Of a DNA stretch of 64,000 nucleotides, positions 53,342 to 61,581 are shown piece after piece. Under the pieces are notes generated by a model, which saw nothing but the letters and a program-made list of their open reading frames with translations, was not told where the DNA came from and did no database searches. Where the stretch lies: positions 1 to 64,000 of the forward strand of contig JAWSVK010000008.1 in assembly GCA_033851955.1 (NCBI GenBank). Direction: 5' to 3'. How positions within the stretch are numbered: position 1 is the first letter of the stretch; the number at the start of each line of letters is the position of its first letter. The position numbers and the translations under genes are program-made. This DNA comes from Profundibacter sp033851955. Its GTDB lineage: Bacteria > Pseudomonadota > Alphaproteobacteria > Rhodobacterales > Rhodobacteraceae.

Positions 53342-54730
53342 ATGACAAACACCCTAAAATGTATCTCGCCGATTGATGGATCAATCTTGGTCGAACGGCC
53401 ACTGCAATCCCTAACTGAGGCCACAGGTTGCGTCGCCCGCGCCAAGGCAGCCCAACAAGACTGGGCCGCGCGGCCGTTGTCAGAGCGCATAAAACTGGTA
53501 CGTGATGGGGTTGCCCGCGTTGGCGAAATGAACGATGTGATCGTGACGGAATTAGCCCAGCAAATGGGCCGCCCCGTGCGATACGGCGGCGAATTTGGCG
53601 GTTTCAACGAGCGCGCCAGCCATATGGCCGACATAGCGGTTGGGGCCTTGGCCCCGATTGTGGTCGAGGACAGCGACAATTTCAAACGCTACATCACCCG
53701 TGAAGCCCACGGCGTAGTTCTGGTCGTCGCCCCGTGGAATTACCCCTTCATGACCGCAATCAACACGGTCGCCCCCGCCCTGATCGCGGGCAACGCGGTG
53801 ATGCTCAAACACGCCAGCCAAACACCACTGGTTGGCGAACGCATGGCCGAGGCATTTCACGCGGCAGGCATTCCCAGCGAGGTGTTCCAAAACGTGTTTT
53901 TAGGCCATGACACCACGTCTGATTTGATTGCCGCCAAGTCCTTTGGCTTTGTGAATTTCACAGGCTCCGTTGGGGGCGGTAAGGCAATGGAACAAGCTGC
54001 GGCAGGCACTTTTACGGGCGTCGGCACGGAGCTGGGTGGCAAAGACCCAGGTTACGTGATGGAAGACGCCGATCTAGATGCGGCGGTGGACACGCTGATC
54101 GACGGTGCGATGTTCAACGCGGGCCAATGCTGCTGCGGAATCGAACGGATTTACGTGGTCGGGAGCCTGTTTGACGCCTTTGTGAAAAAGGCCGTGGCGA
54201 TTGTATCTGGCTACAAATTGGGCAACCCACTGGATACCGAAACCACCCTTGGTCCAATGGCACACGCGCGTTTCGCCGCTGAAGTCCGCGCGCAAACAAC
54301 CGAAGCAATTGCAGCGGGTGCGACCCCGTTGATTGACCCCGATCTGTTCCCAGAAGACGACGGCGGCGCCTATCTGATGCCACAGATTTTGGTCGATGTG
54401 GACCACAGCATGCGGGTGATGCACGATGAGAGTTTCGGGCCGGTCGTTGGCATCATGAAGGTCAGAGACGACGCCGAGGCCATCGCGCTGATGAATGACA
54501 GTGAGTTCGGTTTGACCGCATCTTTGTGGACCAACGATATTACCCGCGCCGAGACGATTGGCCAGCAAATCGAAACCGGCACCGTGTTCATGAACCGCGC
54601 CGATTATCTGGATCCAGCCCTGTGTTGGACGGGTTGCAAAAACACCGGGCGCGGCGGCGGGCTGTCGGTTATTGGCTACCACAATCTAACACGGCCCAAA
54701 TCCTTTCACCTAAAGAAAGTCAGCACATGA
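53342..54730 (+). CDS. Aldehyde dehydrogenase
   Basis: A 462-residue NAD(P)-dependent enzyme with WNYPF, the NAD site FTGSVGGGKAM, catalytic Glu in TELGGKDPG and catalytic Cys in NAGQCCCG. It likely oxidises a gamma-glutamylated aldehyde produced by the downstream iron alcohol dehydrogenase; this is inferred from the operon. It follows the ligase by 2 bases, and its stop overlaps the GFA gene start (ATGA). Confidence 0.92.
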   Translation: MTNTLKCISPIDGSILVERPLQSLTEATGCVARAKAAQQDWAARPLSERIKLVRDGVARVGEMNDVIVTELAQQMGRPVRYGGEFGGFNERASHMADIAVGALAPIVVEDSDNFKRYITREAHGVVLVVAPWNYPFMTAINTVAPALIAGNAVMLKHASQTPLVGERMAEAFHAAGIPSEVFQNVFLGHDTTSDLIAAKSFGFVNFTGSVGGGKAMEQAAAGTFTGVGTELGGKDPGYVMEDADLDAAVDTLIDGAMFNAGQCCCGIERIYVVGSLFDAFVKKAVAIVSGYKLGNPLDTETTLGPMAHARFAAEVRAQTTEAIAAGATPLIDPDLFPEDDGGAYLMPQILVDVDHSMRVMHDESFGPVVGIMKVRDDAEAIALMNDSEFGLTASLWTNDITRAETIGQQIETGTVFMNRADYLDPALCWTGCKNTGRGGGLSVIGYHNLTRPKSFHLKKVST

Positions 54731-55149
54731 CAAGCCCTGTTTCAGGCCCCATAAGAGGCCATTGTGACTGCGGCGCATTGCAATTTACATCCAGCAAGGC
54801 CCCCGTCATGCAGCTGGTTTGCCACTGCCAGGATTGCCGTGACGCCACCGGAAACGACTATTCTACGACGGCTTTTTTCAACAGTGATGGCTGTCAAATT
54901 ACAGGCGACATAGGACAAAACACATATAAAACGGCGGATGGCACGCCCACAACGCGAGAATCCTGCCGTGCCTGCGGCACAATCATGTTTGATAAATCAG
55001 AACGGTTTGCGCATCTAATTGGCGTTTTTACAGACCGGATTGCTGCCCCCTTTGAAGCCACGCCGCAGTGCCATATGTGGACCGACAGCAAGCTGCCCCA
55101 CGTCACCGTCCACCCCGACCTCAAGGCATTCCCCAAAGGGATTTCCTAA
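54727..55149 (+). CDS. GFA-family zinc protein
   Basis: The 140-residue protein carries the GFA-fold cysteine pattern C13-x-C15, C32-x-C34-xx-C37 (HCDCG; VCHCQDC) and CRACG later on. GFA members include glutathione-dependent formaldehyde-activating enzyme; most are uncharacterised. It begins inside the stop of the aldehyde dehydrogenase gene, so it may deal with a thiol-linked aldehyde in this operon. Confidence 0.88.
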   Translation: MTSPVSGPIRGHCDCGALQFTSSKAPVMQLVCHCQDCRDATGNDYSTTAFFNSDGCQITGDIGQNTYKTADGTPTTRESCRACGTIMFDKSERFAHLIGVFTDRIAAPFEATPQCHMWTDSKLPHVTVHPDLKAFPKGIS

Positions 55150-55188
55150 CTGAGACCCGAATTTTCCGTTCAAAACAAGGATGAACCG

Positions 55189-56334
55189 ATGAGCCTTACA
55201 AACAACTGGTCCTACCCAACTGCGATGCGATTTGGCGCTGGCCGCATCGCTGAAATTGCCGAAGCTTGTACGGCAGCAAACATCAAACGCCCACTCTTGG
55301 TCACCGACAAAGGATTGGCCGCGCTTGATATCACCACCTCGACGCTGGATTTACTCGATGCTGCGGGTCTTGGCCGTGCGATGTTCTCAGAAGTGGACGC
55401 GAACCCGACAGAGAAAAATTTGGACGCGGGCATCATCGCATATCACGCGGGCGGACATGACGGGGTGATCGCATTTGGTGGTGGCTCGGCATTGGACTTG
55501 GGCAAAATGATTGCTTTTCAGGCCGGTCAAACCCGCCCGATCTGGGATTTTGAAGACGTCGGCGATTGGTGGAGCCGTGCCAATCCTGACGTGATCGCGC
55601 CGATTATTGCCGTGCCCACAACTGCGGGCACGGGGTCCGAAGTGGGACGTGCTTCGGTGATCACAGACAGCGTGACACATGTGAAAAAGATCATTTTTCA
55701 CCCCAAGGTTTTACCAAGCGTGGTGATTTGTGACCCCGAACTCACCGTTGGCATGCCGCAATTTTTTACGGCGGGCACCGGATTGGATGCTTTTGCCCAT
55801 TGTGTCGAGGCCTACTCGAGCCCGCATTACCACCCAATGTCCCAAGGCATGGCGCTGGAAGGCATGCGTCTGGTTAAAGATTACTTGCCACGCGCCTATG
55901 CGGACGGCAGCGATATTGAGGCCCGCGCGCATATGATGTCAGCTGCTGCAATGGGCGCAACCGCGTTCCAAAAAGGTTTGGGCGCAATCCACGCTCTGTC
56001 CCACCCAATTGGCGCAGTTTATAACACCCATCACGGCACCACCAACGCGGTGTGCATGCCTGCGGTCTTGCAAATGAACGCACCCGCAATTTCCGAACGT
56101 TTTGACAATGCCGCCGCCTATCTGGGCATCAAGGGTGGGTTTGCGGGTTTTTGTGACTTTGTTCAGGAATTTAATGATTCAATGAAAATCCCACACAAGT
56201 TATCGGAAATGGGCGTCGGAACCGACCGCTTAGATGAATTGACGGAAATGGCGCTCAAAGACCCTAGTACCGGCGGCAATCCCATTGAAATGACTGCTGA
56301 AAACACCAAGGCGTTGTTTGAGGCAATCATTTAG
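55189..56334 (+). CDS. Iron-containing alcohol dehydrogenase
   Basis: A 381-residue group III alcohol dehydrogenase with the NAD site AFGGGSALDLGKMIA and iron ligands in GTGLDAFAHCVEAYSSPHYHP and GLGAIHALSHPIGAVYNTHHG. It likely acts on the gamma-glutamylated amino alcohol of the operon. A hairpin terminator follows 30 bases after its stop. Confidence 0.93.
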   Translation: MSLTNNWSYPTAMRFGAGRIAEIAEACTAANIKRPLLVTDKGLAALDITTSTLDLLDAAGLGRAMFSEVDANPTEKNLDAGIIAYHAGGHDGVIAFGGGSALDLGKMIAFQAGQTRPIWDFEDVGDWWSRANPDVIAPIIAVPTTAGTGSEVGRASVITDSVTHVKKIIFHPKVLPSVVICDPELTVGMPQFFTAGTGLDAFAHCVEAYSSPHYHPMSQGMALEGMRLVKDYLPRAYADGSDIEARAHMMSAAAMGATAFQKGLGAIHALSHPIGAVYNTHHGTTNAVCMPAVLQMNAPAISERFDNAAAYLGIKGGFAGFCDFVQEFNDSMKIPHKLSEMGVGTDRLDELTEMALKDPSTGGNPIEMTAENTKALFEAII

Positions 56335-56365
56335 GGTCTTCACAACAATCAGTAACACATCAGCT

Positions 56366-56390
56366 TTGGGCGGGTTATTCTCCCGCCCAA
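56366..56390. terminator. Bidirectional terminator
   Basis: TTGGGCGGG (56366-56374) and CCCGCCCAA (56382-56390) pair perfectly around a 7-base loop, between the convergent alcohol dehydrogenase and methyltransferase genes. TT and AA tracts flank the arms. Confidence 0.85.
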
Positions 56391-56396
56391 TTGCGA

Positions 56397-57098
56397 TTAC
56401 AGTTTTTCAAAGTCGGGCTTGGGCTTACGTATAAATGCCGGCACGGAATGAAACGATAGTTTTTCAATTTCCAACCCCTTTTTGGCCACTAAATCATCTA
56501 TCGCTTCGGTCGCACCAACGACGGATGTGTAATCATCGATCACAATCAATCCGCCTGGCACAACGCGGTCATACAGGGCCTCAAGCACAAATTTGGTTGG
56601 TTCTTTGACGTTCAAGTCTAGATGCAGCAGCGCGATGCGGCAGGCCGGATTGTTCATCACAAAATGCGGCAATGTCTCAGTGACATTACCCTCCAGCAGC
56701 TCGATGTTGTCAAAACCTTTTCGGCTCATCAATTGTTCAACCTGAGCACGGCTCAGCGCATCCCCAGCGCTGGCAATAAACGCTTCGACATAGTCCTGAT
56801 CAACATCCAACTCGACACCTTTGAGCGGGAATTTCCCAAAGGTATCAAACCCAACAATTCGGCGTGAAAAATTGTTTTCCAACAATTGTCGAAAACTGGC
56901 CCAACGGATCAACGATCCCGCCTTGAACACGCCCATCTCGAACACATCCCCCGGCAGGTTCAAGATCATCTGATAGAGCTCATAGTGTGCCAAAAACTTG
57001 TTAACGCGCGACGGATTGGTGAACCAGAAATACCCGTTCTCCCATTCCCAAGCACGATCGCTTTCCAGTCCTTCAATTTCAAAATTTTCGTCGTTCAT
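56397..57098 (-). CDS. TylF/MycF-family methyltransferase-like protein
   Basis: The 233-residue protein matches the TylF macrocin O-methyltransferase group: GDVFEMGVFKAGSLIRWASF, RRIVGFDTFGKFPLKG, ALLHLDLNVKEPTKFVLEALYDRVVPGGLIVIDDYTSVVGATEAIDD. Such enzymes O-methylate sugars or are repurposed in surface polysaccharide synthesis. Start MNDENFEIEGL at 57098 fits length but shows no clear ribosome site. The other ORF start at 57155 is less likely. Confidence 0.78.
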   Translation of the reverse strand: MNDENFEIEGLESDRAWEWENGYFWFTNPSRVNKFLAHYELYQMILNLPGDVFEMGVFKAGSLIRWASFRQLLENNFSRRIVGFDTFGKFPLKGVELDVDQDYVEAFIASAGDALSRAQVEQLMSRKGFDNIELLEGNVTETLPHFVMNNPACRIALLHLDLNVKEPTKFVLEALYDRVVPGGLIVIDDYTSVVGATEAIDDLVAKKGLEIEKLSFHSVPAFIRKPKPDFEKL

Positions 57099-57330
57099 AT
57101 CAAACACTATCCATTTGCATTGATCGCCTTTGCCCTCTGCAAGGCCTGTCCCCAACAGCCTTGCCGCAAAACAGTGAATGTCGCGTTAAGGACAGTCGGT
57201 TTTCAGACAAAAAACTATCGCATGCGATGGAAGTCAGGCATTGTGTTGGTCAAATAGTATCACGACGCACGATTTCGGGCACGATCAGAAACACAGCAAC
57301 CTGTTTTGGCATCAAAAAACGGACACCCAC

Positions 57331-58164
57331 ATGTTACAACGTAATTCCACCCCACTGATTGAAACCCGCCTGCGCGTCGTCACATGGAACGTATGGTGGC
57401 AGTTTGGTCCTTGGAAACAACGAGCCCCAGCCATTTTAAACGCTTTACACGCGATGAATGCCGATGTGATTTGCCTGCAGGAAATATGGGGCGAGAATGG
57501 CACAGATTTCGCCGCGCAATTGGCCCATGACCTGGGCTATCATCACGTCTACGCCCCCGGGGCCAATATGAATAATGTGCGCATGGGCAACGCCATCCTA
57601 TCGCGCTGGCCGATCCTAAACCACGAGATCATCGCGCTCTATGATCAAAAGAACGCCGAAGAAATGCGCGTGGCAATCCATGCAGAAATCGACGGACCAC
57701 GGGGTGAAATCCCCGTGTTTTGCACGCACTTGAATTGGCAACAACACCACAGTCATATTCGCCAGCGTCAAGTGACCGAATTGATGGAGTTTGTCTCAAG
57801 GTCTTGCAAGGCAAACCGCGCATGGAAATTTCCACCGGTGATTTGTGGTGATTTCAACGCCGATCCGCATTCGGAGGAAATCCGTTTGATGACAGGCCAA
57901 ACCACCTGCCCCGTTGAAAATCTGGTGTTCCATGACGCGTGGCAATTTGGCAGCGATCGCGGAGTCGGATATACGTGGGATAACATCAATCCAAACGTCG
58001 CCCAAACCTATGAGCCGGATCGGCGCATCGATTACATATTTGTTGGATGGCCGCAGCCAGACGGGCTGGGGCACATCACGCAGTGCCAAATCACCGGCAA
58101 TCAAACAGTGGACGACATCTGGCCCAGCGATCATTTCGCTTTGCTGGCCGAAATGCGCTATTAG
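57331..58164 (+). CDS. Endonuclease/exonuclease/phosphatase-family protein
   Basis: A 277-residue EEP-fold protein with VTWNVWWQFG, ADVICLQEIWGENG (Asn, Glu metal ligands), GDFNADPHSEE and SDHFALLAEM. Members cut nucleic acids or phosphodiesters of lipids; the substrate is not evident. ATG at 57331 starts the core. Convergent with the AraC-type regulator, with 12 bases between stops. Confidence 0.88.
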   Translation: MLQRNSTPLIETRLRVVTWNVWWQFGPWKQRAPAILNALHAMNADVICLQEIWGENGTDFAAQLAHDLGYHHVYAPGANMNNVRMGNAILSRWPILNHEIIALYDQKNAEEMRVAIHAEIDGPRGEIPVFCTHLNWQQHHSHIRQRQVTELMEFVSRSCKANRAWKFPPVICGDFNADPHSEEIRLMTGQTTCPVENLVFHDAWQFGSDRGVGYTWDNINPNVAQTYEPDRRIDYIFVGWPQPDGLGHITQCQITGNQTVDDIWPSDHFALLAEMRY

Positions 58165-58175
58165 CACCCGACAGC

Positions 58176-59159
58176 CTAGCGGTCCGCCGCGCCTGTTCCA
58201 GTTGCAACCCGCGCCCTAATCTCACGCGGGGGTGCGCCAAACTCTTGGCCAAAGGCGCGGGTCATGGCGCTTGGATCGCGATACCCGCAGCGGATGGCAA
58301 TCTCGACAATGCTTAGGCTGGATTGCTCAACAAATCGACGCGCAGCCAACAGACGTAACCGCCGATATGCTTTTTGCGGCCCCGCCCCGAATTCAGCTAA
58401 AAACATGCGCTCCAGTTTGCGCTGACTGATCCCCAAAGCGCTCGCGACCTCCGCCATACGCAACGGAGTTTCAATGTTGTCCCGCATAATCGTCATCGCC
58501 GCTTCAATCTGCCCCGTGCCCGCAACCGCAACCCGCGCCACCGTGCTTTCGGTCTCGCCATGCATAAACAACGACGCAACCTCCATGCGCAGCGCCTCGC
58601 CGTGGGTGTCGCCAATCATCCGCAACACCAACTCGAAAGCGGTCATGGCCCCGCCACAAGACCAACGATCATGGTCCATCACAACCCGCGCCCGCGTCAC
58701 ATCCACCTCAGGAAACGCTTCTTGGAAATTATCAACCTCATCCCAATGGATCGCGGCTTGATGCCCATCTAACAGACCAGCCGCTGCCAACAGCCAGCTG
58801 CCCATATCCAGCCCCGCCAGCACCTCAAATCGCCGCCCTGCTGCACGCAACCCTCGCAACACCGCTGGCGTCAAATAGTCCTGATACTCATAGCTTGGTA
58901 GCAAAAATAAGACATCGCCGTTTCCCGATTGTGACAGCGCCATTTCGGCCGCCACAGGCAACTCACTGGATGAATGCACCGTCGCCCCATCGAGGCTCAT
59001 GAATGACCAGATATACGCGGTGCGCCCAAGCAGCATATTGGCAGCACGCAATGGCTCGACGGTATTGGCAAGGCAATGGTTCGAGAACCGTTCGAACAGT
59101 AAAATGCCGATACGCTGGGGATTGTTCGCTGTTTTTTGCCAACTTCGCATGATTTTCAT
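58176..59159 (-). CDS. GlxA-family AraC-type regulator (CdhR-like)
   Basis: The 327-residue protein has an N-terminal DJ-1/PfpI-like domain (RIGILLFERFSNHCLANTVEPLRAANMLLG) that senses a metabolite. The C-terminal AraC DNA-binding domain has ALGISQRKLERMFLAEFGAGPQKAYRRLRLLAARRFVEQSSLSIVEIAIRCGYRDPSAMTRAFGQEFG. CdhR in Pseudomonas has this architecture and controls carnitine use. It is divergent from the BKACE operon with 71 bases between starts, so it is the likely regulator. The start is uncertain: 59159, 59150 or 59171. Confidence 0.88.
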   Translation of the reverse strand: MKIMRSWQKTANNPQRIGILLFERFSNHCLANTVEPLRAANMLLGRTAYIWSFMSLDGATVHSSSELPVAAEMALSQSGNGDVLFLLPSYEYQDYLTPAVLRGLRAAGRRFEVLAGLDMGSWLLAAAGLLDGHQAAIHWDEVDNFQEAFPEVDVTRARVVMDHDRWSCGGAMTAFELVLRMIGDTHGEALRMEVASLFMHGETESTVARVAVAGTGQIEAAMTIMRDNIETPLRMAEVASALGISQRKLERMFLAEFGAGPQKAYRRLRLLAARRFVEQSSLSIVEIAIRCGYRDPSAMTRAFGQEFGAPPREIRARVATGTGAADR

Positions 59160-59230
59160 ACAATCCTGCATGATCAAAGAAATCAACTCCCCTAGTCTTT
59201 TTGCAAGGAAACAAAAAACACGAGGTCGCA

Positions 59231-60142
59231 ATGCCCCTGCAAATGAACCAAGACGTTTTCATCACCTGCGCCGTAACAGGATCGGGCAGCACCCAAGACC
59301 GCAGCCCGCATGTGCCCTGCTCTCCACAGCAAATCGCCGACAGCGCGATTGCCGCTGCACGCGCCGGAGCCGCCGTTGTGCATTGCCACGTGCGTGATCC
59401 TGAAACAGGCGTGCCATCGCGTGACCCAAAATTGTACCGCCAGCTAACCGACTTGATCCGCGCCTCTGACGTTGACGTGGTGCTGAACCTGACGGCGGGC
59501 ATGGGCGGCGACATGGTGTTTGGCGGGGCTGAAACGCCCCTTCCCCTGATGGAAGGCACCGATATGGTCGGCGCGACGGAGCGCGTTGTTCACATTGATG
59601 AGTGCCGCCCCGAAATTTGCACGCTGGACTGTGGCACGATGAATTTCGCCGAGGCCGATTACGTCATGACCAACACACCCGGCATGTTGGCCGCCATGGG
59701 CCGGATGATGACCAGCTATGGCGTCAAACCAGAGATCGAGGCATTTGATTCCGGCCACCTATGGCTCGCCAAACAACTGGTCGCAGACGGTGTGTTGGAC
59801 TCGCCCGCGCTGGTGCAGCTGTGCATGGGGGTGCCATGGGGCGCACCAGATGATTTGAACACCTTCATGGCAATGGTCAACAACGTGCCGTCTGATTGGA
59901 ACTGGTCCGCCTTTTCCATTGGCCGCAACGAAATGGCCTATGTCGCGGCGGCCGTGTTGGCCGGTGGCAACGTGCGTGTCGGGCTTGAGGATAACTTGTG
60001 GTTGGCCAAAGGCGAGCTGGCCACCAACGAGGCTTTGGTTGCCCGCGCCCGGGTCATTATCGAAGCCATGGGCGCACGCATCATTGGCCCTGCCGAAGTG
60101 CGTGAAAAACTTGGCCTGTTCAAACAAGCCCCAAAAGGATAA
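59231..60142 (+). CDS. 3-keto-acid cleavage enzyme (BKACE, DUF849)
   Basis: A 303-residue TIM-barrel zinc enzyme with VHCHVRDP (metal His51 and His53) and CAVTGSGSTQDRSPHVPCSP. BKACEs cut beta-keto acids with acetyl-CoA as partner. One family member turns 3-dehydrocarnitine into glycine betaine. It leads the operon continuing with the acyl-CoA dehydrogenase, CoA ligase and CaiD homologue, and is divergent from a CdhR-like regulator. Substrate assignment is by context. Confidence 0.9.
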   Translation: MPLQMNQDVFITCAVTGSGSTQDRSPHVPCSPQQIADSAIAAARAGAAVVHCHVRDPETGVPSRDPKLYRQLTDLIRASDVDVVLNLTAGMGGDMVFGGAETPLPLMEGTDMVGATERVVHIDECRPEICTLDCGTMNFAEADYVMTNTPGMLAAMGRMMTSYGVKPEIEAFDSGHLWLAKQLVADGVLDSPALVQLCMGVPWGAPDDLNTFMAMVNNVPSDWNWSAFSIGRNEMAYVAAAVLAGGNVRVGLEDNLWLAKGELATNEALVARARVIIEAMGARIIGPAEVREKLGLFKQAPKG

Positions 60143-60145
60143 ACC

Positions 60146-61306
60146 ATGAATTTTGGCCTAACTGACGAACAAGAGATGATCGTCTCAACCGTGCGCAGCT
60201 TCGTTGAAAACGAAATCTATCCCCATGAGGACGTGGTTGAACGCAGCGGCGAAGTCCCCGCCGAGATCGCGGCTGAAATCAAACAAAAAACCATCGATCT
60301 GGGATTTTACGCCTGTAATTTCCCTGAGTCCGTCGGTGGCGCTGGCCTGTCCCACATCGATTTCGCGCTGGTGGAACGTGAACTTGGTCGGGGGTCAATG
60401 GCGCTCAACCACTTCTTTGGCCGCCCACAAAACATCCTGATGGCCTGCGAGGGTGAGCAGATTGACCGCTACCTAATGCCTGCCGTGCGTGGCGAGCGGA
60501 TGGACGCGCTGGCGATGACCGAACCCAATGCCGGCTCCGACGTGCGTGGCATGAAATGTACGGCCGTGCGTGATGGCGGTGACTGGGTGCTGAACGGCAC
60601 CAAGCACTTCATTTCGGGCGCAGATCATGCCGATTTCATCATCGTTTTCGTTGCCACCGGCGAAGATGACACAGCACGCGGCCCAAAAAAACGCATCACC
60701 ACCTTTTTGGTGGATCGCGGCACAGCCGGCTTCACGATCCGAGATGGGTACAAATCCGTCAGCCACCGTGGCTATAAAAACATGATCCTCGAGTTTGACG
60801 ACTGCCGTCTGCCCGATGCCCAAGTGTTGGGCGAGGTCGACGGCGGCTTTGCGGTGATGAACGAATGGCTCTACGCCACCCGCATCACAGTCGCCACCAT
60901 GGCCGTGGGCCGTGCGCGCCGCTGCTTTGATCTGGCCCTGAATTTCGCCGCCGAGCGCGAGCAATTCGGCCAACCGATTGGCAAATTCCAAGGCATCAGC
61001 TTTCAAATCGCCGACATGATCACCGAAATTGATGCCGCCGACTGGCTGACGTTGGCCGCCGCCTGGCGCTTGGATCAAGGCTTGCCTGCCAACCGCGAAA
61101 TCGCCAGTGCTAAGCTTTACGCATCGGAAATGCTGGCCCGCGTCACCGACGCCAGCCTGCAAATATTTGGCGGTATGGGGCTGATGGACGACTTCCCGAT
61201 CGAACGGTTTTGGCGCGACGCACGGGTTGAACGGATCTGGGACGGCACCTCCGAAATCCAGCGCCACATCATCAGCCGAGATTTGTTACGGCCGCTGGGA
61301 GCTTAG
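60146..61306 (+). CDS. Acyl-CoA dehydrogenase, CaiA/butyrobetainyl-CoA type candidate
   Basis: The 386-residue FAD enzyme has the ACAD core (MTEPNAGSDVRGMKC; KHFISGADHADFIIVF; RITVATMAVGRARRCFDLAL; FAAEREQFGQPIGKFQGISF). The base position reads IWDGTSEIQ, Asp instead of the usual Glu of YEGT. Operon partners suggest it desaturates gamma-butyrobetainyl-CoA to crotonobetainyl-CoA, or runs the reverse reaction. It starts 3 bases after the BKACE stop. The next gene follows a 275-base gap that holds the inverted repeat element. Confidence 0.88.
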   Translation: MNFGLTDEQEMIVSTVRSFVENEIYPHEDVVERSGEVPAEIAAEIKQKTIDLGFYACNFPESVGGAGLSHIDFALVERELGRGSMALNHFFGRPQNILMACEGEQIDRYLMPAVRGERMDALAMTEPNAGSDVRGMKCTAVRDGGDWVLNGTKHFISGADHADFIIVFVATGEDDTARGPKKRITTFLVDRGTAGFTIRDGYKSVSHRGYKNMILEFDDCRLPDAQVLGEVDGGFAVMNEWLYATRITVATMAVGRARRCFDLALNFAAEREQFGQPIGKFQGISFQIADMITEIDAADWLTLAAAWRLDQGLPANREIASAKLYASEMLARVTDASLQIFGGMGLMDDFPIERFWRDARVERIWDGTSEIQRHIISRDLLRPLGA

Positions 61307-61311
61307 GAAGT

Positions 61312-61551
61312 GATGCCTGCGGCGCGGAGTTTGAGCATAATCAGAAACGATCTGGGAGATCGTTTCATGCGAAAACGGGCGGAGCCCGGAAAAAGAAGAA
61401 AGGCGACGCAGCCCTTCATCTTGATTTGCAAAATGAAGGGCCGTCTCCTTTTACGGCCATCGGCGTCCCCGCCTGTACCGCGTCTCAATATAAAAACAAT
61501 TTTATTAAAATTTGGTTTCTTCTTTTCTCAAATATCCGCGCCGCAGGCATC
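61312..61551. repeat. 240-bp element with 17-bp terminal inverted repeat and nested hairpins
   Basis: GATGCCTGCGGCGCGGA (61312-61328) is the exact inverse of 61535-61551. Between them are two more perfect hairpins: AAACGATCT/AGATCGTTT around GGG (61346-61366) and CCCTTCAT/ATGAAGGG (about 61411-61441). No ORF is supported here. Its right arm extends to a 20-base match with 12647-12666. It fills the 275-base gap inside the operon between the acyl-CoA dehydrogenase and CoA ligase. Confidence 0.75.
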
Positions 61552-61581
61552 CAATATCCGATCATTCACCGGAGCCCACAG

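Noticed and set aside
60473..61267. 264-codon minus-strand frame inside the acyl-CoA dehydrogenase gene
   Set aside because: Antisense shadow with no recognisable motif.
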